Shown: positions 15,391 through 23,797 of the stretch, one piece after another
Position numbering within the stretch: position 1 is the first letter of the stretch
Layout of the letters: each line of letters begins with the position of its first letter
Assembly: GCA_905372235.1 (NCBI GenBank)
Contig: CAJPOF010000006.1
Coordinates: forward strand, 1-59,368
DNA from: an uncultured Treponema sp.
GTDB lineage: Bacteria > Spirochaetota > Spirochaetia > Treponematales > Treponemataceae
Length of the DNA: 59,368 nucleotides
Reading direction: 5' to 3'
Position numbers and translations under genes: made by a program
Notes under the pieces: generated by a model
Databases searched by the model: none
The model's input: only the letters and a program-made list of their open reading frames with translations
What the model was told of the DNA's origin: nothing

Positions 15391-16221
15391 CTAATATTCA
15401 GGCGGAAGTTCTCCAAGCTTGTCAAAACTGAACACAGGCCCGTCCTTGCAGACGAACTTGTCACCGATGTTGCAGCGGCCGCATTTACCGATTCCGCACT
15501 TCATGCGCATTTCCATGGTCGTGAAAATCTGGTTTTCCTTGAAGCCGAGTTCCTTCAGTATTTTTAGCGACATATGGATAAGGATTGGAGGTCCGCACAT
15601 GATTACGGTCATTCCGGCGTCCGGTTTGAGTTCCGTTATGAACGGAGGCACAAATCCGACGTGTCCATTCCACGCATCCTCCGCACGGTCAATCGTAAGG
15701 TCAATAGAGCAGTTGGGCTGTTTCATCCATACGTTCTGCATCTCGTCAAGACGAACCAAATCCGCCTTTGACCTTGAGCCGTATATCACTTGGATTTTTC
15801 CGTAGTTTTCCCTGTTGTCCATCATGTAGTTCACCACAGAATGCACCGGAGCGATTCCGATTCCTCCTGCTATCACAAGTATGTCCTTTCCTTTGAGTGC
15901 GCCTTCCACAGGAAAACCATTTCCTACAGGACCTCTAACGCATATCTCCTGTCCAATGGTCGCATTGTGAAGGTATTCGGTCACTACGCCGCATTTTTTT
16001 ATGGAGAATTCCATGTGGCTTTCCAGTGTAGGAGAGGAGGTGATTGAAATCATAGATTCCCCGACCCCCGGAACTATGAGCATCGCGCACTGACCTGGGA
16101 TGTGGTCGAAGAGTTTTTTTCCGTCAAGAGAGACAACGCTGAAAGTCTTTACGTCAGGAGTCTCTCGCTTTATATCGATTATTTTTCCTACATAAGGAAT
16201 AAAGTTTTCGTTTGTTTCCAT
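15391..16221 (-). CDS. flxA: FlxA-like FAD/NAD(P)H-binding electron transfer subunit
   Basis: Entry point for NAD(P)H electrons in Flx-Hdr complexes. The 276-residue protein has a ferredoxin-NADP reductase fold: FAD domain (about residues 8-105), nucleotide domain with IAGGIGIAPVHSV (about 115-127) and MCGPPILI (about 208-215). A C-terminal PyrK-like [2Fe-2S] site follows (Cys242, Cys247, Cys250, Cys258). Similar proteins include AsrB, HydG of sulfhydrogenases and PyrK; the neighbours flxBCD and hdrABC decide the name. GGAG precedes the ATG. It lies 16 bases after flxB. Confidence 0.85.
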   Translation of the reverse strand: METNENFIPYVGKIIDIKRETPDVKTFSVVSLDGKKLFDHIPGQCAMLIVPGVGESMISITSSPTLESHMEFSIKKCGVVTEYLHNATIGQEICVRGPVGNGFPVEGALKGKDILVIAGGIGIAPVHSVVNYMMDNRENYGKIQVIYGSRSKADLVRLDEMQNVWMKQPNCSIDLTIDRAEDAWNGHVGFVPPFITELKPDAGMTVIMCGPPILIHMSLKILKELGFKENQIFTTMEMRMKCGIGKCGRCNIGDKFVCKDGPVFSFDKLGELPPEY

Positions 16222-16237
16222 CGTTTTCTCCTATTCC

Positions 16238-17287
16238 TTAAATATCACTGGATTCCTGAACCGCTTTTATGACTTTGACTATGTTCATGTTCACAGGACA
16301 TTTTTCCACACAGCGACCGCAGCCAACGCACTGGAAAAGACCTTCGTGCGCCATGGGATAGTACATGAGCTTGTGCATGAACCTCTGCCGGCTTCGTTCA
16401 ATCTGGGTGTGCCTTGGGTTTTCGGCTGCCATTTGTGTAAAATCGTTGTACATGCACGAGTCCCAGCATCTTATCTGCCGGATTCCTCGTCCGGTGTCGA
16501 AGTCCCGGACATCGAAACACATGCATGTCGGACAGACGTATGTGCATGTTCCGCATCCCACGCAGGATTCAGCTACGCTTTTCCATATCCTTGAGTTGAA
16601 TATTTTTAGCATATCCTTTCCCTGAAACTTCGAAAGATCCATGTGTGCGAACGGAAGTTTTTCCGTCTTTTCCCTGATTGCCTTTTTTTCTGCCTCGACA
16701 GGCTTTTCATCATCGTCGGAAAGGACTGATTTTGCTTTTTCGATAAACGCCTCTCCCTTTTCGGTGTTCGGCTTGAAAAAGAATTTTCCGTCGGTAAGCC
16801 ATGAACTTACATCCCCGGCTGAACCGTTCGTGTCGTTCTCAAGGGAAGCATCGATATTGTAGGTGGAACAAAAGCAGGTCCTCAAAGGCTCGTTGCAGGC
16901 AAGAGTTATCACCGTTCCGTGAGCCCTGTGGTTACTGTAGTAAGAATCCACCGGATTCATTTTCAAATATACGTTGTCGATTACGGTAAGCCCCACAGCA
17001 TCGCAAGGCCGCACTCCGAATATCACAAAATCTTCCGCTTCTTTTCTTGGATCTATTATCTTGATGGACTTCCCGTCAATCTCATAGCTTACCATATGCT
17101 CCGTTTTTGGAAAAAAGAAGTCCTTCGCGGAGCGGACTGTCTTCAGGTTTCCCGAAAGGACAGCACCTTTTTCCCATCGCTTGAAATCCGATTCTCCTGT
17201 AGGATTGTCGCACGGAAGGTAAAGCGGCTGGTTTTCTCCGATCAACGAGAACAGCGTGTCGATTTTATCCAGCGAAATACTAAGCAT
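16238..17287 (-). CDS. flxB: FlxB-like 4Fe-4S dicluster protein
   Basis: A 349-residue cytosolic iron-sulfur protein. Start at 17287 is set by AGGAGG 8 bases ahead and by the short overlap with flxC. The first part holds GVRPCDAVGL (about residues 91-100) and a Cys pair in TCFC, as in AsrA and sulfhydrogenase beta subunits. The C-terminal part has two [4Fe-4S] motifs: Cys242/245/248/252, and Cys320/323/326/330. It should relay electrons between FlxA and the rest of the complex. On its own it could be called an AsrA-like protein; the operon makes FlxB the better name. Confidence 0.8.
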   Translation of the reverse strand: MLSISLDKIDTLFSLIGENQPLYLPCDNPTGESDFKRWEKGAVLSGNLKTVRSAKDFFFPKTEHMVSYEIDGKSIKIIDPRKEAEDFVIFGVRPCDAVGLTVIDNVYLKMNPVDSYYSNHRAHGTVITLACNEPLRTCFCSTYNIDASLENDTNGSAGDVSSWLTDGKFFFKPNTEKGEAFIEKAKSVLSDDDEKPVEAEKKAIREKTEKLPFAHMDLSKFQGKDMLKIFNSRIWKSVAESCVGCGTCTYVCPTCMCFDVRDFDTGRGIRQIRCWDSCMYNDFTQMAAENPRHTQIERSRQRFMHKLMYYPMAHEGLFQCVGCGRCVEKCPVNMNIVKVIKAVQESSDI

Positions 17288-18254
17288 TGTCTTCACCTCC
17301 TCGCTGAGAGCGGGTCCATACGATGCTTGCCTCGGCATCGCCTGTCGTGTACTTGAGCATAGGAGCTTTAGTCTCCATGTCGCTTCCTGCCTGATATTCT
17401 CCGTATATTTCGTTTATGTCCTTGATGTATTTGCGGTTTAGAAGGTGCAGGGGAATCTGCTGTGGACAGACCCGTGAACATTCTCCGCAGTCGGTGCAAC
17501 GCCCTGCCACATGCCAGGCTCGGATTATATGGAAAAGCGATTCCTCGAAACTGGTTTCTGCGACTTTTTGGGTCGTGTAGAGCTTGTTGTTGTCGAAAAC
17601 ACATTTTTCGCAAGTACATGCGGGACAGACATTTCTGCAGGCGTTGCATCTTATGCAACGTGCAAATTCGTTTTTCCAGAATGCGTTCTTTTCATCCTCG
17701 CTCATGGATTCAAAATCCGAAAGAATCTTGAGCCGTTCAGACTCTCCTGACTCGTAGTTTTCGTCAACTCCTAGAAGTTCATCGCAGGAGACGTGTTTTT
17801 TCCCGGCGCAGCTTTCGCACATCGCACCTCCGTCAAGGCTGTCCTGGCACGGAACACCGACGGCATAAACGTCCTCTCTTTTTATGCGGTTTTCCTTCAA
17901 AAGTTCTGTGAACGAATACGTGTCGCCGGGTTTTAGAAAAACCATCACGACTTCAGAAGGAATTGGCGCATCCTCGCTTGAAGGGTCTCTCTGCTTTGCC
18001 ATGATGTTGTTCATTCTGACAGTGCTTTTTCTTGTCTCTATGCTCTTTGTGATTTCGATAAGGTATTTTGAAAGGTTTGCCGCGCAGAATTTGTTGAATA
18101 CAAAGCCGTTTTCAAGTTCGTCTGCGTTTTCAAAGACAGCCGGAGTTACATCGTCTTCAAAAAGACCTTTTTTCCAGCCTACGACCTTTTGGACTTTGCC
18201 TTCGCTAAGCAAGGTCTTGGCTCTTTCTTTCATCAAGTCGCTTAGTTCTTGCAT
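17280..18254 (-). CDS. flxC: FlxC-like 4Fe-4S protein
   Basis: A 324-residue iron-sulfur protein. The ATG at 18254 has GGAGGA 6 bases ahead; the longer reading from 18278 is less likely. It carries two [4Fe-4S] motifs (Cys200/203/206/210 and Cys253/256/259/263), with extra cysteines in VPCQDS, CESC and CTCEKC. The last motif is followed by QQIPLHLLNRKYIKD, as in HdrC- and HyhB-type proteins. Its first 13 bases overlap flxD and its last 8 overlap flxB, a sign of tight translational coupling and fixed stoichiometry. Confidence 0.78.
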   Translation of the reverse strand: MQELSDLMKERAKTLLSEGKVQKVVGWKKGLFEDDVTPAVFENADELENGFVFNKFCAANLSKYLIEITKSIETRKSTVRMNNIMAKQRDPSSEDAPIPSEVVMVFLKPGDTYSFTELLKENRIKREDVYAVGVPCQDSLDGGAMCESCAGKKHVSCDELLGVDENYESGESERLKILSDFESMSEDEKNAFWKNEFARCIRCNACRNVCPACTCEKCVFDNNKLYTTQKVAETSFEESLFHIIRAWHVAGRCTDCGECSRVCPQQIPLHLLNRKYIKDINEIYGEYQAGSDMETKAPMLKYTTGDAEASIVWTRSQRGGEDNA

Positions 18255-18700
18255 CTTACGTCCTCCAGTTTCTTGCATTCGCCAAGGGCTTTCACCTGCT
18301 GGACGAAATCATTCATTATTCCGGCGAACTTTGCTCCTTCTGCGGCGGAACACCATTCCACCCTTGTGCGTCCTTTTTCTATTCCCAAAAAATCAAGCTG
18401 GCTGAAAAGCAATGTCATTCGTCTTCTGGCAAAATAGTTTCCTGTGGAATAGTGGCAGTCTCCGGGATGGCATCCGCAGAGTATCACTCCGTCAGCTCCT
18501 TTTTGGAACGCCCTCAGGATAAAAAGAGGGTTCAATCGGCACGAACATGGAATTCTTACGATTTTTACGTTCGGCGGATATTCAAGGCGGTTGTTTCCGG
18601 CAAGATCCGCGCCCGCATAGGAACACCAGTTGCAGCAGAATGCTATGATTTTTGGTGTCCATACTGCGTTTTCATCGGCATTTTCGTTTTCTAAAGACAT
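18242..18700 (-). CDS. flxD: FlxD / MvhD-type [2Fe-2S] subunit
   Basis: Small subunit (152 residues) that links the hydride-oxidising module to HdrA in Mvh-Hdr and Flx-Hdr complexes. The MvhD pattern is clear: FCCNWCSYAGAD (about residues 21-32), PCSCR near residue 52, and LCGCHPGDCHY (about 74-84), with another Cys at 117. These cysteines bind a [2Fe-2S] cluster in characterised homologues. Its start overlaps the end of hdrA by 10 bases and its end overlaps flxC. Confidence 0.9.
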   Translation of the reverse strand: MSLENENADENAVWTPKIIAFCCNWCSYAGADLAGNNRLEYPPNVKIVRIPCSCRLNPLFILRAFQKGADGVILCGCHPGDCHYSTGNYFARRRMTLLFSQLDFLGIEKGRTRVEWCSAAEGAKFAGIMNDFVQQVKALGECKKLEDVRCKN

Positions 18701-20703
18701 GCATCAACCTCCGCCAAAATCTGCTTGTTGGAAAATCCGTTCAGGTCCATTGCACCGGACGGACAAGTTACCGTACATGCACCGCAGCCTTGACACATCG
18801 CGCTGTTCACGGATGAGACATGGCGTGTTACCGTTGTCCTGTTAGGTCCTCTGAAGTCTTTGTCCACATATGTTATCGCTCCATAAGGGCATACATGCTC
18901 ACACTGCCCGCAACCGTTGCACATATTCTCGTCGGAATGTGCGGTGCAAGGGTTGTTCTGGAGTTTATCCTTTACAAGAAGGCATATCGCCTTTGCGGCA
19001 GCTCCGGATGACTGCGCTACCGTCTCCGGAATGTCCTTAGGACCTTGGCAGCATCCTGCAAGGAAGATTCCGGCTGTAGGGCTTTCCACAGGGCGGAGTT
19101 TTGCGTGTGCCTCAAGGAAGAAATCGTTTGTGTCCATGGAAGTTGCAAGCATTGTGGCAAGAGGACGGGCGGATTTATCAGCCTCTATGGACGCCGCAAG
19201 AACTACCATGTCCGCTTTTATATGCACCTGCCGGTTCAGAATAAGATCCGAGCCTTGCACGTCAAGCGTTCCGTCAGGGAGAGGGGTTATCTTTCCTACC
19301 TGACCTTTTATGTAGTCAACCCCATACTGCTCGACAGCCCTCCGGTAGAACTCGTCAAAGTTTTTTCCGGGAGTACGCACGTCGATGTAGAACACCGTTA
19401 TCCTTGTGTCAGGATAATGATCCCTTGTGAGTATTGCGTGCTTGGCTGTGTACATGCAGCAAATCTTCGAGCAATACTCATGTCCCTTGCTTGAATCCGC
19501 AGAACACCTGGAACCTACGCATTGCACGAATACGATTTCCTTTGGCTCTCTTCCGTCGGAGGGGCGGCGCAGATGCCCGTTCGTAGGTCCTGACGCATTG
19601 CATAGACGTTCGAACTCAAGAGAAGATACCACATCGGGACTTTGGAAATATGCGTATTCGTCGAATTTCTCAAGCCCAATCGGATTGTATCCTGTGGCGA
19701 CTATGATAGCTCCGTACTTTTCCGTGATGATTTCTTCTTTTTGGTGGAAGTTTATTGCCCCGACTCCGCAGACTTTCTGGCAGAATCCGCAGACATTGTC
19801 TTTTCCGTTTTTCAGCGCCTTTATGTGAAGGCACTGCGTGGCATCTATGTTTGCGACTTTAGGAACAGCCTGTGCAAAAGGAATGTCGATTGCCTTCTTG
19901 TTGTTCAGATAAAGGTTGAACGGATTTGGGACTTTCTTGTTCGGACATTTTTCTATGCATTCTCCGCATCCTGTACATTTTGTTTCGTCCACAAATCTTG
20001 GATGCCTTTTTATATCTATAGAGAAATTTCCTATGTATCCTTTGACCCCGCAGACTTCCGAATTCGAAAGAATCCTGATGTTTGCGTTTTGGCTGACCTC
20101 TGTCATTTTTGGAGTTACGATACAGGAAGCGCAGTCCAATGTAGGAAATGTCTTGTCGAGCATCGCCATCTTTCCGCCGATGGTGACGTTCTTTTCAACT
20201 ATGTCCACAGGAAAACCTGCGTCTGCTATGTCAAGAGCTGCCGTGATTCCGGCTATTCCGCCGCCTATGACCAAAGCCCTCTTTGTCATTGCCGTTTCGC
20301 CGGGAGTAAGGGGGGTGTCCAGTATAGTTTTTGCTATGGCAGCTTTTCCAAGCGCGATGGATTTTTCCGTTGCGCTCGGAATGTCCTTCATGACCCAGGA
20401 ACATTGCTCGCGTATGTTTGCGACCTCAACTTTATACGGATTAAGCCCCGCTCGTTCTGCGCATGCCCTGAACGTTTTTTCGTGCATTCTAGGAGAACAT
20501 GAACAAAGAACCACACCGGTAAGATCCAGTTCCTTGATTTTGTCCTCAATCATTTTCTGACCGGCGGAAGAACACATGTATGTGTAGTTGGTGGAGTAGG
20601 CTACTCCGCTGACTTTTCCAAGTTCCTCGGCGACCTTGGCCACGTCTACCGTGCCGGCGATATTAGTGCCGCAGTGACACACAAAAACACCAATTCTTTC
20701 CAT
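18691..20703 (-). CDS. hdrA: HdrA, flavin-bifurcating subunit of heterodisulfide reductase-like complex
   Basis: The FAD protein where electron bifurcation takes place in Hdr complexes. The 670-residue length is typical. Order of parts: N-terminal HdrA domain with VCHCGTNIAG (residues 8-17), FAD-binding ALVIGGGIAGITAA (143-156), IGGKMAMLDKTFPTLDCASC (175-194), an inserted ferredoxin motif with CTGCGECIEKCP (243-254), and two C-terminal [4Fe-4S] motifs (Cys595/598/601/605 and Cys637/640/643/647). All usual Cys are Cys, with no in-frame TGA to suggest selenocysteine. It lies between hdrC (11-base gap) and flxD (overlap). Confidence 0.94.
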   Translation of the reverse strand: MERIGVFVCHCGTNIAGTVDVAKVAEELGKVSGVAYSTNYTYMCSSAGQKMIEDKIKELDLTGVVLCSCSPRMHEKTFRACAERAGLNPYKVEVANIREQCSWVMKDIPSATEKSIALGKAAIAKTILDTPLTPGETAMTKRALVIGGGIAGITAALDIADAGFPVDIVEKNVTIGGKMAMLDKTFPTLDCASCIVTPKMTEVSQNANIRILSNSEVCGVKGYIGNFSIDIKRHPRFVDETKCTGCGECIEKCPNKKVPNPFNLYLNNKKAIDIPFAQAVPKVANIDATQCLHIKALKNGKDNVCGFCQKVCGVGAINFHQKEEIITEKYGAIIVATGYNPIGLEKFDEYAYFQSPDVVSSLEFERLCNASGPTNGHLRRPSDGREPKEIVFVQCVGSRCSADSSKGHEYCSKICCMYTAKHAILTRDHYPDTRITVFYIDVRTPGKNFDEFYRRAVEQYGVDYIKGQVGKITPLPDGTLDVQGSDLILNRQVHIKADMVVLAASIEADKSARPLATMLATSMDTNDFFLEAHAKLRPVESPTAGIFLAGCCQGPKDIPETVAQSSGAAAKAICLLVKDKLQNNPCTAHSDENMCNGCGQCEHVCPYGAITYVDKDFRGPNRTTVTRHVSSVNSAMCQGCGACTVTCPSGAMDLNGFSNKQILAEVDACL

Positions 20704-20714
20704 CTGTCACTTCC

Positions 20715-21110
20715 TCATTTCTTGTACTTTCTGAATGCGCTGACGATTGCCTGCTGAGGGATTTCCTCGTCAAGGAATTCAGGGATTTTCTCAGGATCCA
20801 AATGGTGTGGACCCCGTTTTCCTTCCACGAACTGCCGTACGGCGTCTATTACTTTTGCAGGCTCTACCTGCCTTGGACATCGCTCAAGACAGGCGAAGCA
20901 TGAAAGACATGCGTATACGGATGAACTTTCAATCAGAGGCTGGATTTCTCCTTTTTCGACCATCTGCACAAACTGGTGCGGATGGTATTCCATCGCATCA
21001 TAGTTGGGGCAGGTCGCAGAGCATTTTCCGCAGACCATGCATTTGCTTGTGTTGACTCCGCCAAGTTCAAGAATCTGACTTTTAAGGATTTCCATTTCGC
21101 CTTTAAGCAT
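20715..21110 (-). CDS. hdrC: HdrC, 4Fe-4S electron relay
   Basis: A 131-residue protein with two [4Fe-4S] motifs, CMVCGKCSATCP (Cys24/27/30/34) and CLSCFACLERCP (Cys68/71/74/78). It is the standard relay from HdrA to HdrB. It overlaps hdrB by 8 bases and precedes hdrA by 11. No membrane segment is present, so it is the soluble HdrABC type, not HdrDE. Confidence 0.92.
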   Translation of the reverse strand: MLKGEMEILKSQILELGGVNTSKCMVCGKCSATCPNYDAMEYHPHQFVQMVEKGEIQPLIESSSVYACLSCFACLERCPRQVEPAKVIDAVRQFVEGKRGPHHLDPEKIPEFLDEEIPQQAIVSAFRKYKK

Positions 21111-21942
21111 TTACCGCCTCCTCAAGGACTTTTTGCCCCTTGGACGCAAGAACCTCCTCCTTGATTCCAAGAGCTTCGGCAAGGAGTTCGGAAAAATATA
21201 TGACATCCACAGAACTTCCTTTCCTGTTCTTTATAAGGTTGTAGCGGCATAACGGACAACTTGTAACAAGAAGTTCCGCGCCAAAATCCTCGGCGTTGGA
21301 AATGATGGCTTTTGCTCTGTTTTTGGGAATCGAAGAATCTTCGAACATGGCGTAAGCTCCGCAGCATTCGTTTCTCTGCGCATAGATTACAGGAGTAGCT
21401 CCTATCGCCTTTATGAAATCTTCGATAATTTTCGGATTTTCAGGATCGTCGAACTGCATAACGCCTGCAGGACGGAGAAGAAGGCAGCCGTAGTACGCTC
21501 CGATTTTCCTTCCTCTAAGCGGATTTTTCACAGCCGCCTTCACCTTGTCCCAGCCTACAACATCACGCAGAACCTCAAGAAAATGAAGAACCTTAGTCTC
21601 TCCGTGATACTCAATAGAGTCTTCCATAAGGTAATTGTTAGCCTTCAGGATTGTGTTCTGGTCGTTCTGCATGTCAGAGTTCACCTGCTTCAGGACGTTG
21701 TAGCATGCGGAACAGAGTGTCACCAAGTCTTGCCCGGAATCACGGGAATACGCCAATGCACGCACTGAAGAAAGTTTAGAGGCCACTTCGGAAGAACCCA
21801 TGGGATAGACTCCGCCGCAGCACTGCCACTCAGGTATTTCTTCAAGCGTGAACCCCAGTTTTTCCGCAGATGCGCGCGCATAAAGATCAAGCTCCACAGC
21901 CTTGTTCTTTAGCGTACACCCAGGAAAATAAGAATATGTCAT
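21103..21942 (-). CDS. hdrB: HdrB, CCG-domain catalytic subunit
   Basis: In methanogens HdrB reduces the CoM-S-S-CoB heterodisulfide at two non-cubane [4Fe-4S] clusters. This 279-residue protein has both CCG sets intact: Cys9, Cys41-Cys42, Cys77, Cys80; and Cys153, Cys193-Cys194, Cys229, Cys232. The spacing (31 or 39, then 34 residues) fits the family rule. It is the first gene of the run, with AGGAG ahead of the ATG. The organism is not expected to have CoM/CoB, and no DsrC-like partner is encoded here. The disulfide it acts on, or a direct route to FrdB, is an open question. Confidence 0.92.
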   Translation of the reverse strand: MTYSYFPGCTLKNKAVELDLYARASAEKLGFTLEEIPEWQCCGGVYPMGSSEVASKLSSVRALAYSRDSGQDLVTLCSACYNVLKQVNSDMQNDQNTILKANNYLMEDSIEYHGETKVLHFLEVLRDVVGWDKVKAAVKNPLRGRKIGAYYGCLLLRPAGVMQFDDPENPKIIEDFIKAIGATPVIYAQRNECCGAYAMFEDSSIPKNRAKAIISNAEDFGAELLVTSCPLCRYNLIKNRKGSSVDVIYFSELLAEALGIKEEVLASKGQKVLEEAVNA

Positions 21943-21951
21943 ACTTGCTCC

Positions 21952-22003
21952 TAGAGTATAAAGTTACGTATATAAAAATGTGCTAATTTAGAGATATAAA
22001 GTT
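21952..22003 (-). repeat. direct repeat in the hdrB leader
   Basis: TAGAGTATAAAGTT (21952-21965) and TAGAGATATAAAGTT (21989-22003) on the plus strand differ by one inserted A. They are about 37 bases apart and both lie between the promoter and the hdrB start. The nearer copy is just upstream of the Shine-Dalgarno. They could be an operator pair or chance in A/T-rich DNA. Confidence 0.45.
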
Positions 22004-22025
22004 CCCGCTGTATATCTTATTGAGA

Positions 22026-22054
22026 ATTATAAACTCTTTTTTTCTTTATGTGAA
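22026..22054 (-). promoter_or_regulatory. promoter of the hdr-flx-frd operon
   Basis: On the minus strand TTCACA (22049-22054) is 17 bases from a perfect TATAAT (22026-22031). The transcript would start near 22019, leaving a leader of about 76 bases before hdrB. No other pair of equal quality is seen in the gap. Confidence 0.6.
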
Positions 22055-22230
22055 TATAAAAAACGATAAATTTTAAAACAAAGTCATATATTATATAAAA
22101 TTAAGATTGAACATTTAAGCAGTTATTCATATGTTCGGAAAAAGTGTTTTCATTGTTTTTTTTGTTTTTTCTTGGACGGCTTTTTGCGTTCCGCAAAAAA
22201 CAGGCTTTTCAGGGTTCCGCTTTCGCTCCA

Positions 22231-22273
22231 TTCAAGATAAAAAGGCGGCAAGAAGCCGCCTTTTTATCTTGAA
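22231..22273 (-). terminator. long perfect hairpin, second terminator after fumC
   Basis: Arms 22231-22249 and 22255-22273 are perfectly complementary over 19 bases with a 5-base loop. The core GGCGGC is flanked by A5/T5, so the structure can work as an intrinsic terminator in either direction. Confidence 0.8.
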
Positions 22274-22303
22274 CTTTCGTTCGGGATGATACCCGAACGA
22301 AAG
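22274..22303 (-). terminator. first hairpin after fumC
   Basis: CTTTCGTTCGGG (22274-22285) and CCCGAACGAAAG (22292-22303) form a perfect 12-base-pair stem with a 6-base loop. It touches the next hairpin without a gap. It has no T tract of its own, so it may protect the 3' end rather than terminate. Confidence 0.65.
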
Positions 22304-22367
22304 CCCTTACAATCCTTGCCGCTTTTTGAAAATGACAAGGATTTTCGAAAGTATTCGGCTTTCCCGT

Positions 22368-23756
22368 CTATTTATGGGGGAATGCCATTTCTTCCGGCTT
22401 AAAAACCTCGTCGAATTTTTCGGGAGTCAAAAATCCAAGAGCCACACACGCTTCCTTCAGTGAGATGTTTTCGTCGTATGCCTTGTGGGCGGTCTTTGCT
22501 GCGTTCTCGTAACCTATGTAAGGGTTCAAAGCCGTAACGAGCATAAGCGAATTGTAGAGGTTGTGCTTCATCTTCTCTTTGTTCGCCTTTATTCCGACGG
22601 CGCAGTTCTTGTTGAAACTTTCCATGCTTTCGGCAAGAAGACGTGCGGACTGGATGAAATTGTACGCAATCACCGGCATGAACACGTTCAGTTCAAAGTT
22701 TCCCTGGCTTGCGGCAAATCCCACGGCGGCATCGTTACCCATCACCTGAACGGCGACCATCGTAACCGCCTCGCACTGCGTTGGGTTTACCTTTCCCGGC
22801 ATTATAGATGAGCCGGGTTCGTTTTCAGGAATGAATATTTCTCCAAGTCCGTCACGAGGCCCGGACGCAAGCCAGCGCACGTCGTTCGCAATCTTCATCA
22901 TGTCTGCGGCGAGCGCTTTTATTGCTCCGTGGGCGAATACAAGTTCGTCCTTGCTTGTAAGCGCATGAAATTTGTTCTGCGCGGTCGTGAAAGTTTTTCC
23001 GGTCAGACTTGAGACGCACTCGGCTACCTTTGAATCGAATCCCTTGGGAGCGTTAAGTCCCGTGCCGACGGCTGTTCCGCCAAGCGCAAGTTCCTTCAAG
23101 TATTTTAGGGACGATTCCAGCATCTCTTTGTCTCGTTCAAGAGATGTTCTCCATCCTGAGATTTCTTGGCTGAACGAAACAGGCACCGCATCCTGAAGAT
23201 GGGTTCTTCCGGACTTTACGATTCCCTCGTTTTCTTTTTCAAGCCGCCTGAATGTCTCGGAAAGTTTGTCTATGGCAGGAAAAAGTTTATCCTCTATCAC
23301 GCATACTGCGGATATATGGAGCGCCGTCGGAAAAGTGTCGTTCGAAGACTGGCTCATGTTTATGTCGTCATTCGGATGGCAGATTTTATTTCCGGCAATC
23401 TCGTTAGCCCTGTTCGCTATAACTTCGTTCGCGTTCATATTGCTCTGCGTTCCGCTTCCGGTCTGCCACACTACAAGAGGGAAGTGGTCGTTCAGTTTTC
23501 CGGATATCACCTCGTCGCATGCGGTCGAGATAGCCTTGAGTTTTTCCTCGGTCATCTTTTCCGGGCGAAGGGATGCGTTCGCCATGGCCGCGGCTTTTTT
23601 AAGGTAGCCGAAAGCCTTGGTTATCTCACGGGGCATAGTCTCAAGTCCGATTCCTATCTCGAAATTCTCGTGGCTGCGTTCGGTCTGGGCTCCCCAGTAT
23701 TTGTCTTTCGGGACTTTCATCTCTCCCATTGAGTCGTGTTCGATTCTGTATTCCAT
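22368..23756 (-). CDS. fumC: class II fumarate hydratase
   Basis: Reversible hydration of fumarate to malate; iron-free, oxygen-stable class. The ATG at 23756 with TAGGAG ahead gives 462 residues; upstream codons in the same frame lack a ribosome site. Family signature GSSIMPGKVNPTQCEA starts at residue 315, and SGRTHLQDAVP near residue 182 carries the substrate-binding His. In this block it would run in the malate-to-fumarate direction and feed frdAB. It lies between mdh and the hdr-flx-frd run, separated from both by hairpins. Confidence 0.96.
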   Translation of the reverse strand: MEYRIEHDSMGEMKVPKDKYWGAQTERSHENFEIGIGLETMPREITKAFGYLKKAAAMANASLRPEKMTEEKLKAISTACDEVISGKLNDHFPLVVWQTGSGTQSNMNANEVIANRANEIAGNKICHPNDDINMSQSSNDTFPTALHISAVCVIEDKLFPAIDKLSETFRRLEKENEGIVKSGRTHLQDAVPVSFSQEISGWRTSLERDKEMLESSLKYLKELALGGTAVGTGLNAPKGFDSKVAECVSSLTGKTFTTAQNKFHALTSKDELVFAHGAIKALAADMMKIANDVRWLASGPRDGLGEIFIPENEPGSSIMPGKVNPTQCEAVTMVAVQVMGNDAAVGFAASQGNFELNVFMPVIAYNFIQSARLLAESMESFNKNCAVGIKANKEKMKHNLYNSLMLVTALNPYIGYENAAKTAHKAYDENISLKEACVALGFLTPEKFDEVFKPEEMAFPHK

Positions 23757-23797
23757 AAAAAATCTCCTAAAATATTTGCAGGTTATGTTCGCAATCA

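Larger units (their letters stand above)
21943..22367. other. 425-base A/T-rich gap between fumC and hdrB
   Basis: No convincing protein-coding gene is seen. Reading on the minus strand it holds, in order, three hairpins after fumC (22274-22303, 22231-22273 and a small one at 22181-22199 with arms TTTTTGCG and CGCAAAAA), a very A/T-rich stretch (about 22010-22170) with the hdr promoter, and a leader of about 75 bases with a near-exact direct repeat. Confidence 0.7.

Noticed and set aside
19642..20502. A 286-codon plus-strand open frame
   Set aside because: Antisense to hdrA, Cys/Tyr-rich, without any family likeness.
21943..22367. A short protein gene in the long gap
   Set aside because: No start with a ribosome site leads to a plausible protein. 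The gap is explained by hairpins, a promoter and a leader.
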